From the NCBI RefSeq assembly GCF_024498135.1, contig NZ_JANHOH010000011.1, positions 1-64,000 on the forward strand: DNA of 64,000 nt, given 5' to 3'. Positions 17,118-26,189 of the stretch are shown here, one piece after another. The notes below the pieces were generated by a model, which was not told where the DNA came from, did no database searches, and was given only the letters and a program-made list of their open reading frames with translations. The DNA comes from Mucilaginibacter aquariorum (lineage in GTDB: Bacteria > Bacteroidota > Bacteroidia > Sphingobacteriales > Sphingobacteriaceae). Position numbers and translations under genes: made by a program. Every line of letters starts with the position of its first letter. The stretch's first letter is position 1.

Positions 17118-17222
17118 TTTTGGGCGTTGCCTACGGCCCGGGCTTTCCGCTCATACGCACACAGGCATTAGGCGCGGGGCCGGTATCCGCTTCAATCCTT
17201 AACGCAGGGGTGGCGTGGCGGG

Positions 17223-17280
17223 AGACGCGAAGTATCGCGTCTCTACATTATCTCCCGTAGAGACGCGATACTTCGCGTCT
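17223..17280. repeat. Perfect 22-bp inverted repeat (agacgcgaagtatcgcgtct type)
   Basis: The arm at 17223-17244 is the exact reverse complement of 17259-17280, with a 14-base loop. Each arm is itself nearly palindromic around AGTA/TACT. The word AGACGCGATACTTCGCGTCT is, from memory, a common dispersed palindrome in Bacteroidota and cyanobacteria. Confidence 0.85.
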
Positions 17281-17312
17281 TTGACAAGATACAAGCAGCG
17301 ACCTTTTCCGCG

Positions 17313-17407
17313 CGTCATTGCGAGGTACGAAGCAATCTCTTTAGGACAGTTATACACCTTGCATGAAGGATTTGCTCAAAGAGATTGCTTCGTACCTCGC
17401 AATGACG
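17313..17407. repeat. Perfect 30-bp inverted repeat (cgtcattgcgaggtacgaagcaatctc type)
   Basis: Arms 17313-17342 and 17378-17407 are exact reverse complements around a 35-base loop. The arm begins CGTCATTGCGAGGTACGAAG, a word found in dispersed repeats of many bacteria. Together with two neighbouring palindromes it fills the gap before the permease gene. Confidence 0.85.
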
Positions 17408-17663
17408 GTATGGGTATTTGAACCGGATTCATTGATTTACCAATTCCCTTTTTCTCCACGTTGGCAAAACAACTTCGGGTGAAAATGGGTGATAAACGAG
17501 CGTTGACCCGACAGAAAATTTTACATTGTTCGATCTTTCGCCATTGCTAAAACCGAACAGCTCATGTTCGCTTTCGTTACAATTATCAGGGTTTTTATCT
17601 TGCAATTGCATGTATGTCAATATCTTATAAACATGGAACAGCAATTGCGCAAGTTGATATACG
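17408..17663. other. Non-coding leader region of the AraC-permease gene
   Basis: About 250 bases with no convincing ORF or hairpin. The promoter of the downstream gene should lie here, but I see no clear TTG-N20-TAnnTTTG match. The reverse-strand ORF at 17429-17671 lacks protein-like features. Confidence 0.4.
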
Positions 17664-20600
17664 TTGAACAACTATACATCCCATATCAATCTATATGACC
17701 TGGTCATCCTGGGAACGGTATTTACCGGGCTCAATTTTGCCCTGTTGTTAGCGTTCACAAAAAGGACTAATAAAGCTGCGAACCGGTTTCTTGCCCTGGC
17801 GCTGGCTGTGATGGCTTTGTGGATGGTCCGTATTTCGGTTATTGATATCCGGCTGCCGCTGCAATTTTCATTGGCACTGGGCCCCCTCATCTATATTTAT
17901 GTATTAAAATTAACGCGGCCCCAATATAAATTTAGCCGTAAGGACTTGCTGCATTTCATCCCGGTATTGCTGGAGCAAGTGTTGCTGCTGAACCCGGTAT
18001 GGCAGTTGCTGACGTTTATTTCGGTTATTACCTACCTGTATTGTGCGCACAGGCTGATAGAACGCTTTTACCGGCGCATGAAATTTAACGAGGGCGACCG
18101 GCACAGGTACGAACTGCGCTGGCTGCATACATTATTGAAGGGTTTTGGCCTGCTATGGCTGTTGTGGATACCTTTTACCGCTGCAGGTTATTTTTATTAT
18201 CATCAGCAATTAGGCACGCAGGCTTATTATCCGTTTTATCTCTGCTTAACAGTGATGTTGATATGGATAGCTGCCACTGCTTATTTAAGGCCGGAAGCGG
18301 GCATGCCGGCAAATACACCTGTGTTTTTAAAACCATCGACACCGGCAGAGCTTAAGCAAAAGGGCACCTGGCTGAAAACCGTGGTGAAAACCAACCAGTA
18401 TTATCGGGACCCTGAACTAAGTTTAAGCTCGTTAGCCGAAAAGCTTGAACTGACCACTCATGAATTGTCCCGGATGATTAATGTGGTGCTCAAAAAAAGC
18501 TTTAACGATTTCATTAATGAATACCGCGTTGCTGAGGTAGCCCGGAAAATGCAGGACCCGGCTAACGACCACATAACACTGCTGGGCATCGCATTAGATT
18601 CGGGTTTTAATTCGCAAAGCGCGTTTACCCGCATTTTCAAGAATATGACCGGGAAAAGCCCGGTGGAATATAAAAATGATCTGAAAAAAGATTGCCCATC
18701 TTATAATCTGGGCAGCGATGCCCGGCTGGCGACGGTAATTTCGTATCATAAATCCACCCCGAAGTGGACAGTTGAGAAATTAAACCGCAACTTTATGTTT
18801 AGAAGTTATTTAAAGATCGCCTGGCGCAGTACGCTGCACAACAAAGTTTACAGCATACTAAACGTCCTGGGCCTGGCAGCCGGCATGGCCGTGGCACTCC
18901 TGATAGGTTTATGGGTGGTTAACCAATATTCTTATGATCGCTTTCTGCCAAACTATCAGCAATTATACCAGGTGGAGATGAACCTGACCTCGGAGCATGA
19001 CGGCACGCATACCCAAACTTCCATAGCGCTGCCGCTAACTGATGTTTTAAAGAAAGAGATCCCCGGCATAAAATATGTTGCTGAAGCTGACAATATAGGC
19101 CGCGTGAACCATGGCCTTTTGGTGGGCGATAAAAAGCTGTACATGGAGGGAGGTGCTGTAGGGGCAGATTTTTTCAAGATATTTCAATATCCGTTTATAA
19201 AAGGCAACGCCAATGCCGCGTTAAAGGATCTTTATTCGATAGTTTTAACCGAATCGACAGCAAGAACATTGTTTGGAGATGCCGACCCGATGGGGAAAAG
19301 TGTGCGGCTTGATAACTTGCAGAACATGACGGTGACCGGTATTATCCGCGATATCCCTGCAAATGCTACGCTGCAATTCCATTACCTGATACCTTTTGCT
19401 TACTCAGAAGCTACCCAGGACTGGATCAAAGAAGGACGCACGAAGTGGACTTACAATTCATTCTCTGCCTACGTGGCACTGGAGCCGGGCGTAACTTACC
19501 AGCAGATAGCCCCTAAGATAAGGGATATCGTGAATAAAAGAAGCCCGGAGATGCGGCCCGCGAAGCCCGAAGTGATCATGCATCCTTTAAAGGACTGGCA
19601 TTTATATAACGATTTTAAAAATGGTAAAGCTGTTGGCGGCTTTATAGAATATGTGCGTTTATTCAGTATTATCGGTATGCTGGTTTTGGCCATAGCCTGT
19701 ATCAATTTCATGAACCTTTCTACTGCCAGATCTGAAAAGCGGGCGAGGGAAGTTGGCGTGCGCAAAGCCATCGGCTCGGCGCGTATCGATCTGGTTTACC
19801 AGTTTTTGCTGGAGTCTGTCCTCATCACATTTATATCGTTCCTGCTGGGTTTGCTGCTGGTTCAGCTGGCTTTGCCGGCATTTAATTCGCTAACGGGCTC
19901 TGCCGTCTATATTCCTTTTGGCCACATTGGTTTCTGGTGTATTATGATCGTGTTTGTACTGCTTACCGGTTTGATAGCGGGGAGCCGGCCGGCGTTTTAC
20001 CTGTCCGCGTTTAACCCGGTTAAAGTGCTGAAGGGCAGCGTCCAGATGGGCCGCTGGGCATCCCTGCCGAGGAAGGTGCTGGTGGTGGTGCAGTTTACCT
20101 GTTCCATAGCGTTGATCATTAGCACGGTGATCGTTTACCAGCAGATACAATATGTGAAGAACCGGCCAACAGGTTACAGTGCCGAGAGGCTGATGATGAC
20201 CGACATGAACAGCGGCCTTTCCCAGAAATACGAAACGTTGAAAAACGACCTGCTGGCTTCGGGGCTTGTGGAGAGCGTAGCCTCCGCCACCTCACCCGCC
20301 ACACAGGTGTCCAGCCATTTTATGCTGGAAGACTGGCCCGGTAAAGATGCAGGCGAGGAAAAGGTGAATATCGGCGCGATATGGGTATCTGACAGCTATT
20401 TTAAGACATTAGGGATGGCCTTTTCCGGTGGGCACAATTTTACGGGCGACTGGAAAAGCGATACACTGAATGTGATCGTAAATGAAGCGATGGTGAGGCG
20501 TATCGGTTTAAAAGATCCGGTTAATCAGCAGATAACTATTAATTTCAATAAAAAACCGGTAAGGATCATTGGCGTGGTGAAGGATGCGCTGATGGAGTCG

Positions 20601-21185
20601 CCTTACAGCCCGGTGGCGCCCGCCGTTTTCGGGCATAACCCCTTCGGGTTTGTGATGACATACCGGCTGGCCAAAAACGTAAGTATACCTGCCGCTATCG
20701 ACAAGATCGGCAAGATTTTTGGCAAATATAACCCGGCTTTTCCCTATGAGTACAAGTTTGTGGATGACGAATATGCGCGCAAGTTTAACCTGGAGATGTT
20801 AGTGGGCAAGCTGGCGGGCGTGTTTGCCGGGTTGGCCATATTTATATCCTGCCTTGGTCTGTTTGGGTTGGCCGCTTACGTTGCCGAGCAGCGTACAAAA
20901 GAGATAGGCATCCGCAAAGTGCTGGGTGCATCAGTAGCGCAGGTTTGGCTGATGCTATCGCGCGATTTTATCGTGCTGGTGGTCATCAGCTGCGTTATTG
21001 CCTCGCCGGTGGCGTTCTATTATCTGCATAATTGGCTCCAGCAGTACACCTATCGCGTTAACATCGGTGTAGGGGTGTTCATCGCTTCGGGTTTAGCGGC
21101 TATAGTCATTACCCTAATCACCATTAGTTTCCAGGCGATAAAAGCGGCGCTTACAAATCCTGTCAAAAGCCTGAGAAGCGAATGA
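17664..21185 (+). CDS. Fusion of a membrane AraC regulator and an FtsX/MacB-type permease
   Basis: One uninterrupted frame of 1173 residues. Residues 1-220 hold about six hydrophobic helices, as in Bacteroidota membrane-anchored AraC proteins. Residues 260-345 are an AraC DNA-binding domain (LSSLAEKLELTTHELSRMI; LLGIALDSGFNSQSAFTRIF; MTGKSPVEYK). From residue 378 (MFRSYLKIAW) a full two-module permease follows: TM, periplasmic MacB-type domain, FtsX helices with EKRAREVGVRKAIGSAR near 700, a second periplasmic domain, and FtsX helices with EQRTKEIGIRKVLGAS near 1075. No ATPase motif is present. ATG 18795 could be an internal start; nothing nearby suggests a separate gene. The HTH would sit on the cytoplasmic side between two membrane modules. 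Confidence 0.85.
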   Translation: MNNYTSHINLYDLVILGTVFTGLNFALLLAFTKRTNKAANRFLALALAVMALWMVRISVIDIRLPLQFSLALGPLIYIYVLKLTRPQYKFSRKDLLHFIPVLLEQVLLLNPVWQLLTFISVITYLYCAHRLIERFYRRMKFNEGDRHRYELRWLHTLLKGFGLLWLLWIPFTAAGYFYYHQQLGTQAYYPFYLCLTVMLIWIAATAYLRPEAGMPANTPVFLKPSTPAELKQKGTWLKTVVKTNQYYRDPELSLSSLAEKLELTTHELSRMINVVLKKSFNDFINEYRVAEVARKMQDPANDHITLLGIALDSGFNSQSAFTRIFKNMTGKSPVEYKNDLKKDCPSYNLGSDARLATVISYHKSTPKWTVEKLNRNFMFRSYLKIAWRSTLHNKVYSILNVLGLAAGMAVALLIGLWVVNQYSYDRFLPNYQQLYQVEMNLTSEHDGTHTQTSIALPLTDVLKKEIPGIKYVAEADNIGRVNHGLLVGDKKLYMEGGAVGADFFKIFQYPFIKGNANAALKDLYSIVLTESTARTLFGDADPMGKSVRLDNLQNMTVTGIIRDIPANATLQFHYLIPFAYSEATQDWIKEGRTKWTYNSFSAYVALEPGVTYQQIAPKIRDIVNKRSPEMRPAKPEVIMHPLKDWHLYNDFKNGKAVGGFIEYVRLFSIIGMLVLAIACINFMNLSTARSEKRAREVGVRKAIGSARIDLVYQFLLESVLITFISFLLGLLLVQLALPAFNSLTGSAVYIPFGHIGFWCIMIVFVLLTGLIAGSRPAFYLSAFNPVKVLKGSVQMGRWASLPRKVLVVVQFTCSIALIISTVIVYQQIQYVKNRPTGYSAERLMMTDMNSGLSQKYETLKNDLLASGLVESVASATSPATQVSSHFMLEDWPGKDAGEEKVNIGAIWVSDSYFKTLGMAFSGGHNFTGDWKSDTLNVIVNEAMVRRIGLKDPVNQQITINFNKKPVRIIGVVKDALMESPYSPVAPAVFGHNPFGFVMTYRLAKNVSIPAAIDKIGKIFGKYNPAFPYEYKFVDDEYARKFNLEMLVGKLAGVFAGLAIFISCLGLFGLAAYVAEQRTKEIGIRKVLGASVAQVWLMLSRDFIVLVVISCVIASPVAFYYLHNWLQQYTYRVNIGVGVFIASGLAAIVITLITISFQAIKAALTNPVKSLRSE

Positions 21186-21257
21186 TCCGGGCAGTCTGTT
21201 AAAAAGCCTTTCAGGTCCATCAACGTGCGATCTGAGATTTAGTTGAAATACGAATGA

Positions 21258-21294
21258 GGTGCGTTCCGGGGTGAGATACGGAACGCATTTTTTA
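21258..21294 (+). terminator. Terminator after the AraC-permease gene
   Basis: TGCGTTCCG (21260-21268) pairs with CGGAACGCA (21279-21287), followed by six T residues. Confidence 0.85.
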
Positions 21295-21459
21295 GTTTAA
21301 ATGCGTCAGATCTCCTTCGCCTTTTAAATTGACATGAGGCAGGCCTGTCAACTTGTTTCAGGATCTCCCGGACAAGTCACCGCATTACCTATTCACTACC
21401 TTGTAGGAGAAATGCCGAAATAAATTCGGTATGATGGGTTAGTTGTAAAACTAACAATA

Positions 21460-21467
21460 TACCTTTG
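21460..21467 (+). promoter_or_regulatory. -7 box of the csaA operon
   Basis: TACCTTTG matches TAnnTTTG and ends five bases before the ATG at 21473, again implying a leaderless or nearly leaderless mRNA. A TTG at 21443-21445 is closer than the usual spacing. Confidence 0.45.
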
Positions 21468-21472
21468 CCCTT

Positions 21473-21808
21473 ATGGAAACCATAACCTGGAACGATTTTG
21501 AAAAGGTAGAACTGCGTGCCGGTACCATAGTGGAAGTGTCAGATTTCCCCGAGGCGCGTAAATCGGCTTATAAGCTTACCGTAGATTTTGGCCCGCTGGG
21601 TGTGAAACAAAGCAGCGCACAGATCACTAAACATTATACTAAAGAAGAACTTCCCGGCAGGCAAATATTGGGCGTGGTGAACTTCCCAAAGAAACAGATA
21701 GCCAATTTTATGTCGGAGTTTTTGGTGACCGGGCTTGCCGATGAGAACGGCGATATCATACTAACCGCTATTGATAAACCTGTACCCAACGGTAGTAAAC
21801 TGATATGA
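21473..21808 (+). CDS. csaA: CsaA-type tRNA-binding domain protein
   Basis: The 111-residue protein is a stand-alone OB-fold tRNA-binding domain. It contains the core FEKVELRAGTIVEV, KLTVDFGPLGVKQSSAQI and RQILGVVNFPKKQIANF, as in CsaA, which was described as a secretion-related chaperone and binds tRNA. Its stop overlaps the start of the SdpI-like gene by four bases, and TadA follows; the grouping with a tRNA-modifying enzyme is consistent with an RNA-linked role. Confidence 0.9.
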   Translation: METITWNDFEKVELRAGTIVEVSDFPEARKSAYKLTVDFGPLGVKQSSAQITKHYTKEELPGRQILGVVNFPKKQIANFMSEFLVTGLADENGDIILTAIDKPVPNGSKLI

Positions 21809-22179
21809 TTTTTGCAAACTGGATAGCCGGCCCTCACCTGATAGGTTTGATATTTATCATTGCCGGGTTAATACAAAAGTACTATCCGCCTAAAGAAATC
21901 AACAGCCTTTATGGCTACCGTACCACACAATCTATGAAAAACCAGCAAAACTGGGACGAGGGCAACCGCTACTCCACCAAACTGATGATTAAATGCGGGA
22001 TAGTTTTGGTAATAACGGGAATTATCCTGACAGCGGGTATGATGCTGCTACCTATCAGCCCGGAATGGCGCACAGGTATTAAAGTAGTGCTGATGCTGCT
22101 TTGCGCATTCGGTTCTGCGGCTGTACTTTTCAGGGCGACAGAAGAACATTTAAAACAGCAATTTAGCGATACACTATAA
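21805..22179 (+). CDS. SdpI family membrane protein
   Basis: The 124-residue protein has three membrane segments (about 7-23, 62-82, 92-110) and the SdpI-type motif NSLYGYRTTQSMKN between the first two. SdpI gives immunity to the SdpC toxin in Bacillus; most homologues have no known toxin partner, and none is visible here. The start overlaps csaA by ATGA and its stop overlaps tadA by one base, indicating translational coupling. Confidence 0.85.
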   Translation: MIFANWIAGPHLIGLIFIIAGLIQKYYPPKEINSLYGYRTTQSMKNQQNWDEGNRYSTKLMIKCGIVLVITGIILTAGMMLLPISPEWRTGIKVVLMLLCAFGSAAVLFRATEEHLKQQFSDTL

Positions 22180-22652
22180 TGCGATACTTTACTTTTGACG
22201 ACGAGCAGCCTGCCGTATCCCCGGATGAGTTTTTTATGAACGAGGCCCTAAAGGAAGCGCGCCTTGCTTTAAAAGAGGATGAGATACCTATTGGTGCTGT
22301 TGTGGTTTGCAAAGGGCAGATCATTGGCCGTGGCCATAACCTTACCGAACGACTGAACGATGTATCGGCACATGCCGAAATGCAGGCGCTTACCGCTGCC
22401 GCCAATTATATGGGTGGCAAATACCTGCCCGAATGCACCTTATATGTTACGCTCGAGCCTTGTGTAATGTGCGCGGGCGCAAGCTACTGGTTCCAGATAG
22501 GGCGGATAGTTTTCGGCGCTTATGATACCCAGCGGGGCTTCGGCAGATTGAACCAAAGCGTAACCCACCCCAAAACATTAATAACCGGCGGCATCCACGA
22601 GAACGAATGCTCGCAGTTGGTGAAAGGATTTTTTAAGTCGAAAAGGAAGTAA
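22179..22652 (+). CDS. tadA: tRNA-specific adenosine deaminase
   Basis: TadA converts A34 to inosine in tRNA-Arg(ACG) in the cytosol. The 157-residue protein has the zinc/catalytic motif HAEMQAL near residue 67 and PCVMCAGA near 99, plus the SxWxQIGRIVFGAYD segment. The first 15 residues (RYFTFDDEQPAVSP) are an unusual acidic leader. The gene overlaps the preceding SdpI gene by one base. Confidence 0.93.
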   Translation: MRYFTFDDEQPAVSPDEFFMNEALKEARLALKEDEIPIGAVVVCKGQIIGRGHNLTERLNDVSAHAEMQALTAAANYMGGKYLPECTLYVTLEPCVMCAGASYWFQIGRIVFGAYDTQRGFGRLNQSVTHPKTLITGGIHENECSQLVKGFFKSKRK

Positions 22653-22756
22653 ACGGGCGATAGCCCATAGACGATGGTCAATAGCTGCTACCATGGACTA
22701 TGGTCTCCTTAACAAAAACTTGACATTTATATAGAACAAAAACATAGTTCAACCCT

Positions 22757-22764
22757 TATATTTG
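22757..22764 (+). promoter_or_regulatory. sodB promoter -7 box
   Basis: TATATTTG matches TAnnTTTG and leaves a leader of about 35 bases before the sodB ATG. A TTGAC at 22720 is too far upstream to be its -33 element. Confidence 0.5.
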
Positions 22765-22803
22765 CTACATCACGAATTCGTTTAACCTTAAATTTTAAAT
22801 ATT

Positions 22804-23415
22804 ATGGCATTTACACTACCGGCGTTACCTTACGCTACTGATGCTCTGGAACCGCACATTGATAAAGCTACTATGGAAATTCACCATGGCAAGCACCACC
22901 AGGCTTATGTTACCAACTTAAACAAAGCTTTAGAAGGTAAACCAGAGGCTGATGGTAAAATTGAAGACATCATCAAAAATATCTCTAAATTTCCGCCTGC
23001 TGTACGTAACAACGGTGGTGGCCACTATAACCATACTATGTTTTGGACGTTGCTTTCACCTAACGGTGGCGGCGAACCTACAGGTGCATTGGCCGATGCT
23101 ATAAAAAGCACTTTCGGTTCATTTGCTGATTTTAAAACTAAAGTATCTGAAGCAGGTGCTACCCGTTTTGGATCTGGCTGGGCCTGGTTAATTGTTACTG
23201 CCGATAAAAAACTGGCTGTTACGTCAACCCCAAACCAGGATAACCCTTTAATGGATATTGCTGAAGTAAAAGGCACCCCGGTTTTAGGTATTGATGTATG
23301 GGAACATGCTTACTACTTAAAATATCAGAACCGTCGCCCTGATTATTTGGCTGCTATCTGGAATGTTATTAACTGGAACCACGTTTCAGAATTATATAGC
23401 AAAGCTATCGCTTAA
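22804..23415 (+). CDS. sodB: Fe/Mn superoxide dismutase
   Basis: This enzyme converts superoxide to peroxide and oxygen. At 203 residues it is full length. Metal ligands are visible: His in the IHHGKHHQAYV segment near residue 27, His in GGGHYNHTMFW near 79, and Asp/His in DVWEHAYY near 163-170. FGSGWAWL is the usual core motif. Iron versus manganese use cannot be settled by eye. It has its own promoter and a terminator. Confidence 0.96.
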   Translation: MAFTLPALPYATDALEPHIDKATMEIHHGKHHQAYVTNLNKALEGKPEADGKIEDIIKNISKFPPAVRNNGGGHYNHTMFWTLLSPNGGGEPTGALADAIKSTFGSFADFKTKVSEAGATRFGSGWAWLIVTADKKLAVTSTPNQDNPLMDIAEVKGTPVLGIDVWEHAYYLKYQNRRPDYLAAIWNVINWNHVSELYSKAIA

Positions 23416-23416
23416 T

Positions 23417-23494
23417 AGCCTCACCCAACCCTCCCTAAAGGAGAGGGCTTTAAAATACAAAGCGGCAGGATAAATAATCCGCCGCTTTTTTTAT
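23417..23494 (+). terminator. sodB terminator with adjoining GCCTCACCC repeat
   Basis: A short GCCTCACCC/GGAGAGGG repeat unit (23417-23451) is followed by AGCGGCAGGAT paired with ATCCGCCGCT (one bulged A) and a run of seven T residues. The second hairpin is a standard terminator. Confidence 0.8.
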
Positions 23495-23504
23495 TTTAGC
23501 TGAA

Positions 23505-23924
23505 ATGGAAAAAGATCAGAAGACATTTATCAGGGCAGCCGGAATGGGAGATGTTGAAAAGGTTGGACTTTATTTAAATAAAGGAATAAACCCTAATGTG
23601 CAGGATCAGTACCAGGCAACAGCCTTGCTTTATGCAAGCAGGAGGGGCCGCATAGAGGTTGTAAAACTGCTTATAGAAAATGGTGCAGATATTAACCTTG
23701 CTGATGATAGAAAGAGGACCCCATATTTCCATGCCGTAACCTTTTTGCGGTATGACGTTGTTAAATACCTCGCCGATAAAAAATGTAATATGGACGCATT
23801 AGATATTTACGATTGGACTGCCCTGGATGCTGCTTTAATGGGTCATCAGTTAAAAATGGCAGCGTTATTGAAAGAGTTAGGAGCGTCAGCAAATAAATAT
23901 CAATCAAAATTAACTACTTTATGA
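23505..23924 (+). CDS. Ankyrin-repeat protein
   Basis: The 139-residue cytosolic protein is built of about four ankyrin repeats; examples are TALLYASRRGRIEVVKLL, GADINLADDRKRTPYFHAV and TALDAALMGHQLKMAALL. It has no enzymatic motif and is likely a small protein-binding adaptor. Its stop overlaps the start of the oxidoreductase gene by four bases, so it is cotranscribed with it. Confidence 0.85.
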   Translation: MEKDQKTFIRAAGMGDVEKVGLYLNKGINPNVQDQYQATALLYASRRGRIEVVKLLIENGADINLADDRKRTPYFHAVTFLRYDVVKYLADKKCNMDALDIYDWTALDAALMGHQLKMAALLKELGASANKYQSKLTTL

Positions 23925-24916
23925 AAGCCATCGTCCTTGAATCCGCAGAAAACCCTTTGGTTATAAAAGAAGTTGCCAAACCCACACCCGGCCCGGGCGA
24001 AGTATTGGTGCAAATAAAAGCTGCAGCCCTAAACCGCCGCGATTATTGGATAACGGTTGGCAAATACGCCGGGATAAAATATCCCACCATTTTAGGTGCC
24101 GACGGTGCAGGTATTGTTGCCGAAGCAGGCGAAGGCGCGGGCGACTGGCTGGGCAAAGAGGTGATCATCAACCCATCTCATAACTGGGGCGAGCACCCCG
24201 AATTTCAATCGAAAGAATTTAAAATACTGGGCCTGCCCGAAGATGGCACCATGGCCGAATACGTTTTGGTAAAAGCCAAATATCTTTATCCAAAGCCGGC
24301 CCATTTAACATTTGAACAGGCATCTGCATTACCTTTAGCGGGGTTAACTTCTTATCGTGCGTTGTTCACTAAAGCGCATATCAAAAAAGGAGATAAGGTA
24401 TTGGTAGTTGGCGTTGGCGCCGGCACGGGTTCTTTTTTGCTGCAATTTGCTGTGGCGGCAGGTGCACAAGTGTTCGTAACATCGGGCACGGGTGAAAAAA
24501 TTGAGCAGGCTAAGCTACATGGGGCATGCGCAGGAGTGAATTATAAAGCGCAGGACTGGGCACAAGAGCTTAAACACTTTAGCGGTGGTGGGTTTGATAT
24601 TGTGGTAGACAGCGCCCTTGGGCCCGATTTTGCCAAGATCCCCGACCTATGCAACCCCGGCGGGCGCATCGTATTTTTTGGTGGCACGGCAGGCAATATA
24701 CCGGAGCTTAATGCCCGGCCAATCTTTTGGAAACAGCTGCAAATACTGGGTACTACCATGGGCACGCAGGAAGATTTTAAAGCCATGCTTGCCTTTGTGA
24801 ACGAACATAAAATAGTGCCTGTAGTTGATGAAGTATTCCCGCTGGCCGAGGCGAAGAAGGCTTTTGATAAAATGGGTGCGGCCAAACAGTTTGGGAAATT
24901 GGTGATCAAGATCTGA
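23921..24916 (+). CDS. Medium-chain zinc-type alcohol dehydrogenase / quinone oxidoreductase
   Basis: The 331-residue MDR-family protein has the N-terminal GroES-like fold (NRRDYWITVGKYAG, GADGAGIV near residues 55-65) and the NAD(P)-binding motif VVGVGAGTGSFLLQF near 160. The catalytic zinc ligand Cys of true alcohol dehydrogenases is not evident, so a zinc-free quinone-oxidoreductase-like reductase is more likely. It overlaps the ankyrin gene by four bases and is five bases from the ferredoxin-reductase gene. Confidence 0.85.
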   Translation: MKAIVLESAENPLVIKEVAKPTPGPGEVLVQIKAAALNRRDYWITVGKYAGIKYPTILGADGAGIVAEAGEGAGDWLGKEVIINPSHNWGEHPEFQSKEFKILGLPEDGTMAEYVLVKAKYLYPKPAHLTFEQASALPLAGLTSYRALFTKAHIKKGDKVLVVGVGAGTGSFLLQFAVAAGAQVFVTSGTGEKIEQAKLHGACAGVNYKAQDWAQELKHFSGGGFDIVVDSALGPDFAKIPDLCNPGGRIVFFGGTAGNIPELNARPIFWKQLQILGTTMGTQEDFKAMLAFVNEHKIVPVVDEVFPLAEAKKAFDKMGAAKQFGKLVIKI

Positions 24917-24921
24917 TTTAG

Positions 24922-25935
24922 ATGCTGCAATTACGGGTTGATGAAATAAAATGGGAATTACCAGATACGGCTACTTTTTATTTGGTTGAAGTAGATGGGC
25001 ATAATGTGCCATACAAGGCCGGCCAGTTTCTTACCCTTATATTTAACCATCGTAACCAGGAAATTCGCCGGTCGTATTCTTTAAGCTCATCGCCGGATGA
25101 TGACCGAATGGCTATTACCGTTAAGCGGATCACCAATGGCGAGATCTCGCGTTTCCTGCTCACAAAAGTTAATGTTGGCGATGTGTTAACCGTTGCCCAA
25201 CCTGCGGGCGTTTTTACGGTTAGCAATTATCGATCAGAGAAAGATATCCTGTTTTTTGCGGCGGGCAGTGGTATTACGCCGGTATTCTCGCAGATCAAAT
25301 ATATTTTAAACAGGCCCGGGAAAAGTAAGCTGCACCTCATCTACAGCAGCCAAAACCGCGAATCGATATTATTCAATAACGAGTTAAACAACCTGCTGGA
25401 ACGTTATCCCGCCAGGTTAAATATTACGTATTTACTAAGCAGCGACGCCAACCGGCTTACCAATATAAAGGTAGAGCAATTGGTGAACGAGCAACTGGCA
25501 TTTGAGAAAGAAAAGGCTGAATTTTACCTGTGTGGTCCGTTTGTATATATGCGGATGATCAGGCTTACGCTTTTGTATATGGGGATAGAGCAGCAACAAA
25601 TTCATAAAGAAAACTTTGTGCTGGAAACAATACCCGTAACCGGCAGCCAAACTAATTATCCGCCCAAAAACATCCGCATAAATTTTAACAACGAACTGCA
25701 TGATGTAGTGGAAGGCGAGAACCAGTCTATACTACAGGCCGCTTTGCAAAATAATATCCAGCTGCCTTATAGTTGTCGTAGTGGTATCTGCTCGGCATGT
25801 GTGGCATTCTGCAAAACCGGCAAAGTAGAGATGGCGAAAAACGAAGTGTTAACTGATGAGGATATCGCCAAAGGCTGGATCCTGACCTGTACCGGCCACG
25901 CGCTGACAGATGATGTGGAGATAGAGTATAAGTAG
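24922..25935 (+). CDS. NAD(P)H-dependent flavin reductase with C-terminal 2Fe-2S domain (PaaE-like)
   Basis: The 337-residue electron-transfer protein has an FAD-binding barrel (RRSYSLSSSP near residue 51), an NAD(P)-binding half (FFAAGSGITPVFSQI near 110; YLCGPFVYMRMI near 196) and a plant-type ferredoxin domain. Cluster cysteines are in YSCRSGICSACVAFC (about 278-292) plus LTCTGHA near 320. This order matches PaaE and related oxygenase reductases, but no oxygenase subunits are nearby. The partner is probably encoded elsewhere; it may work with the adjacent MDR enzyme (inference). Confidence 0.9.
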   Translation: MLQLRVDEIKWELPDTATFYLVEVDGHNVPYKAGQFLTLIFNHRNQEIRRSYSLSSSPDDDRMAITVKRITNGEISRFLLTKVNVGDVLTVAQPAGVFTVSNYRSEKDILFFAAGSGITPVFSQIKYILNRPGKSKLHLIYSSQNRESILFNNELNNLLERYPARLNITYLLSSDANRLTNIKVEQLVNEQLAFEKEKAEFYLCGPFVYMRMIRLTLLYMGIEQQQIHKENFVLETIPVTGSQTNYPPKNIRINFNNELHDVVEGENQSILQAALQNNIQLPYSCRSGICSACVAFCKTGKVEMAKNEVLTDEDIAKGWILTCTGHALTDDVEIEYK

Positions 25936-25980
25936 TTTGCAGTTAATAGTTGGCAGTTTGCAATAAAAACACCTCCTCCT

Positions 25981-26108
25981 GTCATTTCGATGAGCAGCGG
26001 GGGGACTAGTAGTGGGGCGAAGATAAATCTTTTACACAGTGCATCCGATAGCATGCAGTCTACCTGTTTGTTGTAAAAGATTTCTCCTCGTACCTCGTTC
26101 GAAATGAC
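25981..26108. repeat. 128-bp palindromic repeat with GTCATTTCGA ends
   Basis: GTCATTTCGA (25981-25990) is repeated in reverse complement at 26099-26108. Nested inside, AAATCTTTTACA (26025-26036) pairs with 26072-26083. The intergenic gap of about 250 bases between the convergent ferredoxin-reductase and PepSY genes contains only this element and no ORF of interest. Confidence 0.75.
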
Positions 26109-26189
26109 AATTGGGAAGAAGCCAAGGGCACAAAGAATAATCTCTGTGGCCTTTGTGGTTTTTCTTTGTGTTCTCTTGTGGTTAAAAAA

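Noticed and set aside
17220..17410. CRISPR array
   Set aside because: The repeats are inverted pairs of different families, not regularly spaced direct repeats, and no cas genes are present.
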